Position numbers and translations under genes: made by a program. The notes beneath the pieces are model-generated. The model was not told the DNA's origin. It was given only the letters and a program-made list of their open reading frames with translations, and did not search any database. A DNA stretch of 8,966 nucleotides from Spirochaetaceae bacterium (GTDB lineage Bacteria; Spirochaetota; Spirochaetia; SZUA-6; RPPD01), in NCBI GenBank assembly GCA_003818675.1, contig RPPD01000056.1, positions 1 through 8,966 on the forward strand. The letters run 5' to 3'. This document shows, piece after piece, positions 1 to 6,044 of this stretch (position 1 is its first letter; the number at the start of each line of letters is the position of its first letter).

Positions 1-2
1 GG

Positions 3-209
3 TGCGATGAGAAAGCCCTTGAAAAAATCCTCAGGGAAGGTTTGATCAGGTTTAATATGAAATCCAAAATATTGGACCCGGAAAGGATTGAGATCTCCTA
101 TCAAGTGAGATTAAGAAAAGAAGGCCAGGATGCGCTGCAGGGGATAAAAAATATTGAAAAGGTTGAAAGCGTATCACTGATCAATTACAATCCTAATACT
201 GTCCCGTGA
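3..209 (+). CDS. C-terminal fragment of a gene truncated by the window edge; possible DUF4956/MgtC-like ACT-type tail
   Basis: An open frame enters from the left edge and gives 68 residues before a TGA stop at 207-209. The other two plus frames close within the first 45 bases. The fragment starts CDEKALEKIL and ends SLINYNPNTVP. Its pattern, a strand-rich YQVRLRKEG, then a helix, then IEKVESVSLI, resembles the small regulatory ACT-like tail that ends MgtC/SapB-type and DUF4956 membrane proteins. That assignment is inference from a short pattern only. Any membrane domain lies outside the window. The last 17 bp overlap the end of the convergent gene on the other strand. Confidence 0.6.
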   Translation, partial: CDEKALEKILREGLIRFNMKSKILDPERIEISYQVRLRKEGQDALQGIKNIEKVESVSLINYNPNTVP

Positions 210-2358
210 GTTTTCCATTTGCCCGAAGAAATGGTCGTATTTGCTTTACAATTATCCTGTTGTCTGTAGTGATCTTCCACTCGGTATCCCACAGAAGACT
301 GTATCCGTCTGGAATCTTGAAATCTACCGGATAATCACGCGCCACTTTCCATAAAAGAGATGAAATATCACGAATCTGTTCTTTTGAAACCAGGTAAAGA
401 TCATAAGTACCTGTGTTGGAAAAAGAAACTCTCTCGATTTTTGTCACTTCTCCCTGTGCAACAGTTACAAATGTTTTTTCCGGGTATATCCCTCCAAATG
501 ACCTCACCGTATCAACATCACCTTCCTGGGCATTAAAGAGAAAGCGGTTGTCTTCCATCCCGGGATTCCCGGTGAAAATAACCATGTTCACTTTTTCATC
601 CTTGACTCTTGCATTCACAAGGATTGCCATTCCTGCGTCCCGGTGATTGATTGAATACCATGATCTTTCCTCAAATGCCTGCGTATTCCAAAGCGAAGCC
701 CAGACTTCAATAAGTGCAGCAGCTATTGGTTTTTCATTTTTTTCTGCGGGGTCGCCGCGTGAAGGGCCGATTTCGTCTGTGTCCAAATCATCCGCGATGC
801 AGGCTGTTTTTGATTCGTAAAGACCCGCTCCGGAAAAGAAAATGGAATCCTCCGCATTTGAACTGCTTCGCATGCGTAACATGATATTATGATTTCCAAA
901 AACATCGCTGATCCTTTTGTCAAGCAAAGACAATAACGCCGGATCAAGCCTGCATGCAATCATGGATTCTCTCATCTGCTTGAGTCTTTGTGCACGATAA
1001 GCAATATCATTTTGAAATTTATCATCCGTCAGCCAAAAATTGATTGTCTCCTCGAAGGAATGAAATCCATTCATGTTCCCCAGCGTAATATTCCAGCCGT
1101 TGTTTTTCATAAAATCAAAATACCATGCTGTTGGAATGGCAAAACCGCTCATTTTATAATGGTTACCAATCATGTTGTAAAGTATGGCCAATTGTGTTGC
1201 CTTTGAACCAAAGCGTCTGGTCGATTGGCTGCGCTCGGCAGCGCCTGATACTGGTATGCTGGAAATATCAGTCAGAATATCAAAATCCCTGTCTGCGGGC
1301 GGAATATCAGCCTTTTCCGGCTTGAGTCTGTTCCACCAGTTTTTGGCATCAGCCTGGCTCGCATTTTCTATCTCCCATGTGTCTTTTTTCAACACAAGAT
1401 GAACAAGGCGGTTTTCCCATTTCTTTAAAGAGTTGAATGGATCAGATATGTGACAATTGGCAATATGACGATTTGCGAGACGGACATTCAGGTGTGAAAG
1501 CTCTCCCTGGCGGGTGCCAGTTACGATTCCTGAAACAACAGGGATGATATCAAACGGAGCACTGTCGATTACAATAATTTCACGATAATCCACACTGGAT
1601 GAAATGATTCCCTTGTCAAATGTATTTAAATGCAGGAATTTCAAAGTGCCATATGCTTCTGTTGCTGTATAGGCTTCGTATCCGTTAATGAGTTCATCCT
1701 GATTATATATTGGAACGCTGGTATTACCCCAGTTCTTCATGGAATCGCGCTGATTTTTTGAAAATGGGTCAAACTGAAGTTCTCCAACAGTAAAAAGAGA
1801 TTTTAATGCTGCGTAGACGCCTTCCACTTCCGCACGGCTTATTGTCTTGGCAGGATCACTGACATGATGCCATATTGTGAAACAGAAAATCCTGTTGCCA
1901 TTTCTGTCTGTTCTTTCTGTAATATTTCCAGAGTAAAAAACACGTTGTGCAGGTTCGATGGCCATTGTCACATATGAATCATAGGTAATATTGGGAAAGT
2001 CCCTGGCGAAAAATGCACCAAGCACCACATGATGATCAGGATAATTGTTAAGGTTCATGAAATAGGGATAAAGCCCTGATTTGCCCTTGATCGGGATGAG
2101 GAACCTGGTCCCTTTAAGCTCATTCTCCTTGATTGCCCCGCTGATCAGGTTCCAAACCTCATCTGTAGGAACACGGGGAACGAGTACGATTTGATTGACA
2201 TTGTCACGTATTGTCTGCGGGTCATTCAGGATCGCAGCAGTGGACGAATCCATGTTTGCTGTAAAGGGGGAATTGACATCATTTTTGTTGCAGGAAATAA
2301 ATTGAAGAATAAGAATCAAACCAAATCCGATTGACAATCTCAATATATGTTTTCCCAT
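193..2358 (-). CDS. Predicted lipoprotein with a phosphohistidine swivel domain plus PEP-synthase/PPDK-type ATP-grasp domain (glucan water dikinase-like order)
   Basis: 721 residues. The ATG at 2358 is preferred over an upstream in-frame start at 2433 because AGGGG lies 4 nt before it and it begins a lipoprotein signal peptide: MGKHILR, a hydrophobic stretch, then FISC with Cys23. Residues about 30-240 match no family I recognise. Residues about 255-300 resemble the phosphohistidine domain of PEP-utilising enzymes, with GELSHLNVRL giving candidate phospho-His289. Residues 383-721 resemble the PPDK N-terminal/PEP synthase ATP-binding domain: FGSK (Lys386), MRSSSNAEDS (Arg497), VWASLWN, DTEW (Glu693) and KQIRP (Gln706, Arg708). 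Placing the His domain before the ATP-binding domain is the order of plant glucan, water dikinases (SHVSVRARN-type motif, from memory); PEP synthase has the reverse. The usual GLGE motif reads GDVD (613-616). The substrate is unknown. An extracytoplasmic site is odd for an ATP-dependent enzyme. A non-catalytic binding role is possible. Confidence 0.85.
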   Translation of the reverse strand: MGKHILRLSIGFGLILILQFISCNKNDVNSPFTANMDSSTAAILNDPQTIRDNVNQIVLVPRVPTDEVWNLISGAIKENELKGTRFLIPIKGKSGLYPYFMNLNNYPDHHVVLGAFFARDFPNITYDSYVTMAIEPAQRVFYSGNITERTDRNGNRIFCFTIWHHVSDPAKTISRAEVEGVYAALKSLFTVGELQFDPFSKNQRDSMKNWGNTSVPIYNQDELINGYEAYTATEAYGTLKFLHLNTFDKGIISSSVDYREIIVIDSAPFDIIPVVSGIVTGTRQGELSHLNVRLANRHIANCHISDPFNSLKKWENRLVHLVLKKDTWEIENASQADAKNWWNRLKPEKADIPPADRDFDILTDISSIPVSGAAERSQSTRRFGSKATQLAILYNMIGNHYKMSGFAIPTAWYFDFMKNNGWNITLGNMNGFHSFEETINFWLTDDKFQNDIAYRAQRLKQMRESMIACRLDPALLSLLDKRISDVFGNHNIMLRMRSSSNAEDSIFFSGAGLYESKTACIADDLDTDEIGPSRGDPAEKNEKPIAAALIEVWASLWNTQAFEERSWYSINHRDAGMAILVNARVKDEKVNMVIFTGNPGMEDNRFLFNAQEGDVDTVRSFGGIYPEKTFVTVAQGEVTKIERVSFSNTGTYDLYLVSKEQIRDISSLLWKVARDYPVDFKIPDGYSLLWDTEWKITTDNRIIVKQIRPFLRANGKLTGQY

Positions 2359-2385
2359 AGTACCCCTATCCAATTGCAAGAATAT

Positions 2386-2423
2386 AAAAAATCGCCTTGA
2401 CGCCGGATTCAATTCAAGGGCGA
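2386..2423 (-). terminator. Rho-independent terminator-like hairpin, minus strand
   Basis: Read on the minus strand, TCGCC(C)TTGA pairs with TCAAGGCGA to form a 9-bp stem with one bulged base and a 13-nt loop. Six U residues follow immediately (the A-run at 2386-2391). It lies 97 bp past the stop of the DUF1801 gene, so it probably ends the minus-strand series that begins at the SDR gene. The ATG of the lipoprotein dikinase-like gene is only about 28 bp beyond the U-tract. That gene must therefore use a promoter overlapping the hairpin or depend on read-through. A TATATT (2381-2386) could be a -10 element, but no good -35 was found at normal spacing. Confidence 0.6.
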
Positions 2424-2519
2424 CATTCAACACGGCATGCAGAAAACACGCCGGTATGACTCCCTCTGATCACGTCCGGCGCAATACATGGGGATGACAG
2501 GGCCGGGCTTTGCTGCTTG
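2424..2519. other. Short intergenic stretch between the DUF1801 gene and the terminator
   Basis: No gene, convincing promoter or strong repeat is visible here. A GCCGG at about 2451 and a CCGGC at about 2477 could pair, but the arms are only 5 bp with a long loop, so nothing is claimed. Confidence 0.4.
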
Positions 2520-2882
2520 CTACTTTTTATTCAGGTTCTCTGAGGCGCGGTATTTTACAATGCGCTTGATCAGCGCTGCCGGAAGGGGTTTTCCAAATGG
2601 AAACTGGATTGCGCCTTTTGAGGTTTCATATTTTTCCAGTTCCTTTTCAAAGGCGGAAACGCCCGTTGGTGTCGGATAAAATCCAATGTGGTTTTTAAAT
2701 GCTGCAAAATGCACGAGGTTGCCCCTCAGGAAAAATGTCGGCATCTGGTAGCTGATTTTCTCTGTTGTCTCCGGAGGCAGCGCGGATTTGATGATCGCCC
2801 GCATTTCCTTCAGCTTTGCCTGCACCTCCCTGGGCGCCTGGCGGATGTATTGATCTATTGTTGAGACAGGCGCATTTTTCAT
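2520..2882 (-). CDS. DUF1801 / YdhG-like small protein (iron-chaperone-like fold)
   Basis: 120 residues. The ATG at 2882 is chosen over the longer open frame because AGGGGGTG lies about 4 nt upstream and the domain begins immediately (STIDQYIRQAPREVQAKLKEMR). The hallmark segment EKISYQMPTFFLRGNLVHFAAFKNHIGFYPTP is present in order at residues about 43-75, followed by SKGAIQFPFGKPLP and a helical end RIVKYRASENL. Length and motifs match the full DUF1801 family, so the gene looks intact. Members include Bacillus subtilis YdhG (Fra), reported as a frataxin-like iron chaperone, but most are uncharacterised and the role here is not established. There is no signal peptide, so it is cytoplasmic. 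It is the last gene before the terminator at 2386-2423 and lies 70 bp after the secreted-protein gene, possibly in the same transcript. Confidence 0.92.
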   Translation of the reverse strand: MKNAPVSTIDQYIRQAPREVQAKLKEMRAIIKSALPPETTEKISYQMPTFFLRGNLVHFAAFKNHIGFYPTPTGVSAFEKELEKYETSKGAIQFPFGKPLPAALIKRIVKYRASENLNKK

Positions 2883-2952
2883 ATCCACCCCCTGAAAATA
2901 CGGGATTCTGAAAAAAAATGGAATGGTTTGACTGTGCCTGCCCTGCTTCCGA

Positions 2953-3429
2953 TCAGCGAACCTGCGACAGATCCCTGCGCTGCTGCGGCGTAGGACCGCT
3001 GCCGCTTGAATTGGGAGTTCCCACAACAGTGTCCTGAGCCGGATCGTCCTTAACCGTCCATTTATAAGACTGGCTGTTGTCCTCGAAATAGAACCACCTG
3101 GTTCTGTTGTTCGCCGGGCCGCCCAGTCCTGCCTTTTCGAATACAACCATTACATACATCCCGGTCTTGACCCGAAGCTGGAAGCCTGTGGTTCCCCATC
3201 CGGGAGATATCATTGAAGCGCCCGTCAAATCCGTGCCCCAGCGGTTGTCGCCGAGTGTCGGCGGTTTTTGTGCGCGGGGGATATTGTCTAATATGTATAT
3301 TTTATCGATTTTCCATCTGGTCGCATTATGTACAAAAAATGTGACGAGTTCCTCTGTGGCAAAAACGTCCCCTGTCAAAAAAACTAAAATCAATAACCCC
3401 AGGAGAACGGGCGCAAGCAGTCGGTTAAT
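2953..3429 (-). CDS. Small secreted protein of unknown family, probably started at an ATT codon
   Basis: 158 residues if translation begins at ATT 3429-3427. A perfect AGGAGG (3435-3440) sits 5 nt upstream, and this start gives a textbook Sec signal peptide: (M)NRLLAPVLLGLLILVFLTG, then cleavage after VFA at residue 24. No ATG or GTG exists in the frame upstream. The alternatives are a TTG at 3528, which overlaps the aldehyde dehydrogenase gene and buries the signal peptide behind 33 polar residues, and a CTG at 3420, 14 nt from the AGGAGG. The mature part has strand-rich segments (FFVHNATRWKIDKIYILDN, WGTDLTGASMISPGWGTTGF, VKTGMYVMVVFE). The NRWGTDL...I.PG...F.L..G.Y pattern is reminiscent of small periplasmic beta-sandwich proteins, but I cannot name a family. 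The Ser/Gly/Pro/Gln-rich tail looks disordered. An ATG-to-ATT sequencing error is possible. Confidence 0.7.
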   Translation of the reverse strand: MNRLLAPVLLGLLILVFLTGDVFATEELVTFFVHNATRWKIDKIYILDNIPRAQKPPTLGDNRWGTDLTGASMISPGWGTTGFQLRVKTGMYVMVVFEKAGLGGPANNRTRWFYFEDNSQSYKWTVKDDPAQDTVVGTPNSSGSGPTPQQRRDLSQVR

Positions 3430-3447
3430 GGATTCCTCCTGTACTGA

Positions 3448-3475
3448 ATTGTATGCAACCCCGGCCGGATTACAA
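3448..3475 (-). promoter_or_regulatory. Candidate sigma70 promoter for the secreted-protein gene
   Basis: On the minus strand TTGTAA (3475-3470) and TACAAT (3453-3448) are separated by 16 bp. The -10 matches consensus at five of six positions and the -35 at four of six. Transcription would start near 3441, at the AGGAGG, giving a very short leader of about 12 nt. If real, it rules out the TTG start at 3528. It is only a sequence match. Confidence 0.3.
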
Positions 3476-3502
3476 GAGGAATATTTCGTTTCCGGAATCT
3501 TG

Positions 3503-5056
3503 TCACCATTTTTTGATGCTTGCTGCAAACATTTTGATGATTTTTCCCAGGCCCGTTATTTTTTTGAATGGATTTCTGCAGTACAGCACATCCAGAATTC
3601 CCTTGAGGCGGCCATAGAGTTTCTTGGAATGGGGGTACCACCACATGTTCTTGGGCATGCGGTGAAGCAGGTCGCGCACAACAACCTTGCTCTGGGTCAT
3701 TTCGTAAAAACCCATTTCGCCGTGCGATCTGCCTATGCCGGACTGGCGGTATCCGCCCCAGTGGGTTTCCGCGAGGCCGTGGCTCATCAAATGGTCATTT
3801 ATCATTACAGAGCCGGCTTCAAGTCTTTCTGCAAGTTTTTTTGCGCGGCCCGCGCTTTTTGACCAGACACTCGCGGTCAGGCCATAGATCGTGGAATTGG
3901 CCCTTGCGACCACTTCGTCATAATTGTCAAATGTGTCCAGTACGAGTATCGGGCCGAAACTTTCCTCGGTGAGTATGCGCATGCCGGGTTTGACGCGGTC
4001 AAGGAGCACGGCCGGAAGGAGAAGTTTCCCGGGATCATCTTTTCCTGCCGATGCCAGGATTCGCGCGCCTGCTTTGACCGCCTGTGCAACCTGCGATTTA
4101 ACGGTGTCGTACTGCTGTTTTGTTGACATGGCGCCGATGTCCACGTCAAACTCGTTTTCGCGACCGACACGGAGCGCCGCGAGTTTGCCAGCGAGGATTT
4201 CCCCAAACCTGTCCGCGATCCGCTTGTGAGCGTATATGCGCTGGACTCCACCGCATGACTGCCCGCAATTTGAAAGACCTGCCCAGAGCGCGCCGTTTGC
4301 AGCGCGCTGGAGTGAAGCATCCTCGCAGACAATCATGGCGTCGTTGCCGCCCAGCTCAAGGCAGACCGGGATGAGATAGTCCGCCGCCTGTTTCATCAAT
4401 TCCTTGCCAACGGGAATGGAGCCCGTGAAAAAGAGTTTGTTGATGCCTGAACCGAGAAACGCTGGACCGGCGACAGCCCCAGGCAGGTGCACCAGGTGAA
4501 ACAGGTCTGCCGGGAGACCAGCTTCCGAAAGAAGCTTTTTTATGTGCTCGCCCACAGCCTCTGCAATGCTTGCCACCTTGAGGATTACCGCGTTACCGCA
4601 CATGAGCGCCATCACAACCTCGTGGAAAGGGATGCCGAAGGGATAATTCCATGGACTGATGATTCCCACAACTCCCCAGGGTTCAAAGACCAGGGTGGAG
4701 CGCTTGTAGGAGAGCAGAAGGTTCCCCGCGCGAATGGGGCGTTTATCGAGGAAGCGTTTTGTGGCTTTGGCATAATACTTCGCGGCCATCGCCGAAGGAA
4801 GAACCTCGGTGCTGAGAGCGTCCAGATTGGTCTTTCCGGTTGCATGGGCAATTGTCCCTGCGATCTCGTCTGCATGTTTTCCAATCAATCCGGCCAGCCT
4901 GCCAATGATCCGGCCGCGTTTGGCAAAGCTTGCTTTTCTCCAGGCTTCCTGGGCTTTCCTGGCCTTTAAAACGGCCGTTGTAACCATTTGACCTGGGTTT
5001 TTGACGGCAAGTCCGCTGTTGCCATGTTTTGATTTTTTTCTGATTATTTTTGCCAT
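3503..5056 (-). CDS. NAD(P)-dependent aldehyde dehydrogenase with a basic/hydrophobic C-terminal tail
   Basis: 517 residues, from an ATG with AGGGAGGT about 5 nt upstream. It oxidises an aldehyde to the acid. Active-site landmarks are in order: ISPWNYPF (Asn137), NAVILK (Lys160), FTGSIPVG (Gly212-Gly217, cofactor), LELGGND (general base Glu234), NCGQSCGG (nucleophile Cys268, the usual 34 residues after the Glu) and EESFGPIL. The segment after Lys160 reads VAS where most relatives have PSE. The last ~55 residues (MPKNMWWYPHSKKLYG onward) are rich in Lys, Trp and Leu/Ile and extend beyond the catalytic core. The first 20 residues are also basic. Both suggest membrane or lipid contact, an inference. 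Substrate is unknown; fatty or aromatic aldehydes are reasonable guesses. The start lies 2 bp after the SDR stop, whose TAA falls between its Shine-Dalgarno and ATG, so the two are probably translationally coupled. Confidence 0.95.
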   Translation of the reverse strand: MAKIIRKKSKHGNSGLAVKNPGQMVTTAVLKARKAQEAWRKASFAKRGRIIGRLAGLIGKHADEIAGTIAHATGKTNLDALSTEVLPSAMAAKYYAKATKRFLDKRPIRAGNLLLSYKRSTLVFEPWGVVGIISPWNYPFGIPFHEVVMALMCGNAVILKVASIAEAVGEHIKKLLSEAGLPADLFHLVHLPGAVAGPAFLGSGINKLFFTGSIPVGKELMKQAADYLIPVCLELGGNDAMIVCEDASLQRAANGALWAGLSNCGQSCGGVQRIYAHKRIADRFGEILAGKLAALRVGRENEFDVDIGAMSTKQQYDTVKSQVAQAVKAGARILASAGKDDPGKLLLPAVLLDRVKPGMRILTEESFGPILVLDTFDNYDEVVARANSTIYGLTASVWSKSAGRAKKLAERLEAGSVMINDHLMSHGLAETHWGGYRQSGIGRSHGEMGFYEMTQSKVVVRDLLHRMPKNMWWYPHSKKLYGRLKGILDVLYCRNPFKKITGLGKIIKMFAASIKKW

Positions 5057-5058
5057 GC

Positions 5059-5880
5059 TTACCTCCCTGTCCAGGTGGACATGCTCTTGTGAACGTCTAA
5101 AACGCGGATTATGGCCTGAAAGACAAAGTCAGGCAGTATACCGCGTAAAAACACCGCGATTCTGATTGAACGCGGACGTTTGGGCGAATGCCGGCCGTGT
5201 TTAATGCATGTGTTGACAATGCATTTGGCGATCGTGTCGTGGTTTTTGACTAATGGAACGATAAGCCCGCCAAGCCCGCCGATTTTGGCTCCCTGAAACA
5301 TGCCCGTGGCGATATAGCCCGGATGCACAGACGAGAAACGGACGCCGCGTTTCCTGAAGTTGGCTGCCTCATGCCTTAGGGCTTCTGTGAGTCCCCAGAC
5401 TGCCCATTTCACCGCGGAGTACATGGCGAGGCCCGGCACTCCAATGGTGCCCGCGGCTGAGGAGATGTTCACGATGCTGCCGGAATTGCGTTTGTACATG
5501 TCAGGGAGAAATGCCTTGATGGTGTAAATCATGGCTGTGAGATTGACGCTGATTGTTTTTTCATGCTTTTCATCAGGAACTTCCATGAAATCTCCGCCTG
5601 CGACATATCCCGCGTTGTTGACAAGGATGTCAACCCTGCCCATGTCCTTTTTGGCCTGCTTTGCCATCAGGGCAACACGTTTTTTGTCCGTAATGTCGCA
5701 TTCGCGTGCAAAGGCTTTTCCGCCCAGTGCGTCCAGTTCCTTTAGTGCGGCGTTCATTTGTTTTTTGTTGATATCCCAGATGGTGACAGTGACGCCTGCC
5801 CTGACAAGCCGTTTGGCTGTAGCAAGCCCTATACCCAAAGCACCGCCAGTAATGACAGCTGTTTTTCCCGCGAGCTTCAT
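5059..5880 (-). CDS. Short-chain dehydrogenase/reductase (SDR), NAD-type
   Basis: 273 residues. The ATG at 5880 is chosen over an in-frame ATG seven codons upstream because AAGGAGG ends 5 nt before it and the family start (MKLAGKTAVITGG) follows. Classical SDR motifs are complete: TGGALGIG (residues 11-18), Asp36 at the end of the second strand (WDIN, favouring NAD over NADP), NNAG (88-91), Asn113, Ser141, and the catalytic Tyr154-x3-Lys158 (YSAVK). HPGYIATGM lies in the substrate region. The C-terminal ~35 residues contain a hydrophobic stretch (IAVFLRGILPDFVFQAIIRVL) that could contact a membrane. The enzyme interconverts an alcohol or hydroxyl with a carbonyl. Immediate coupling to an aldehyde dehydrogenase suggests alcohol oxidation in two steps, but the substrate cannot be read from sequence. 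It is the first gene of the minus-strand series. Confidence 0.94.
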   Translation of the reverse strand: MKLAGKTAVITGGALGIGLATAKRLVRAGVTVTIWDINKKQMNAALKELDALGGKAFARECDITDKKRVALMAKQAKKDMGRVDILVNNAGYVAGGDFMEVPDEKHEKTISVNLTAMIYTIKAFLPDMYKRNSGSIVNISSAAGTIGVPGLAMYSAVKWAVWGLTEALRHEAANFRKRGVRFSSVHPGYIATGMFQGAKIGGLGGLIVPLVKNHDTIAKCIVNTCIKHGRHSPKRPRSIRIAVFLRGILPDFVFQAIIRVLDVHKSMSTWTGR

Positions 5881-5887
5881 GGAGGCC

Positions 5888-5917
5888 TCCTTGTGCAGCA
5901 AATCTGTTGCACAAGGA
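5888..5917 (-). promoter_or_regulatory. Hairpin/operator-like inverted repeat covering the SDR Shine-Dalgarno
   Basis: Arms TCCTTGTGCA and TGCACAAGGA are perfectly complementary over 10 bp. In the minus-strand mRNA they continue through one C/A mismatch to 2 more pairs around a 4-nt loop. The 3' arm includes AAGGA of the AAGGAGG Shine-Dalgarno (5886-5892) of the SDR gene, so folding would hide most of the ribosome binding site. The same sequence as DNA is a near-symmetrical 30-bp element that could be a repressor operator. Which role applies is not determined. Confidence 0.55.
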
Positions 5918-5979
5918 TACCACGGGGAAACGCTTTGTGACAGGGTCAGACAGGAAAAAGTGAGACAATATCTTTTTAA

Positions 5980-6009
5980 TTGACAAATATTACAGAAAGG
6001 ACATACGAT
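5980..6009 (+). promoter_or_regulatory. Sigma70-type promoter for the GH28 gene
   Basis: A perfect TTGACA (5980-5985) is followed after 18 bp by TACGAT (6004-6009), four of six to consensus. Transcription would start near 6016, about 30 nt before the ATG at 6045. The ribosome site GGCGGAGG (6028-6035) lies 9 nt from that ATG. The SDR promoter must lie in the same interval on the other strand. A weak candidate is TTGCAA (6016-6011) with TAATAT after 18 bp, which would overlap this one. Confidence 0.5.
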
Positions 6010-6044
6010 ATTGCAAGATTTATCTCAGGCGGAGGATTACCATT

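Noticed and set aside
2359..2433. 25-codon N-terminal extension of the dikinase-like lipoprotein
   Set aside because: It runs through the terminator hairpin and would bury the lipoprotein signal peptide, whereas the ATG at 2358 has its own AGGGG.
2891..2925. Run of eight T on the minus strand between the secreted-protein and DUF1801 genes, considered as a terminator
   Set aside because: No stem-loop precedes the T-run, so the two genes may remain on one transcript.
2883..3146. N-terminal extension of the DUF1801 open frame (about 88 extra codons)
   Set aside because: It overlaps the secreted-protein gene in another frame. The ATG at 2882 has a strong ribosome site, and the DUF1801 domain is complete from there.
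3107..3862. Long plus-strand open frame (251 codons) opposite the ALDH and secreted-protein genes
   Set aside because: It lies antisense to two well-supported genes, has no ribosome site or recognisable domain, and its composition follows the opposite frame.
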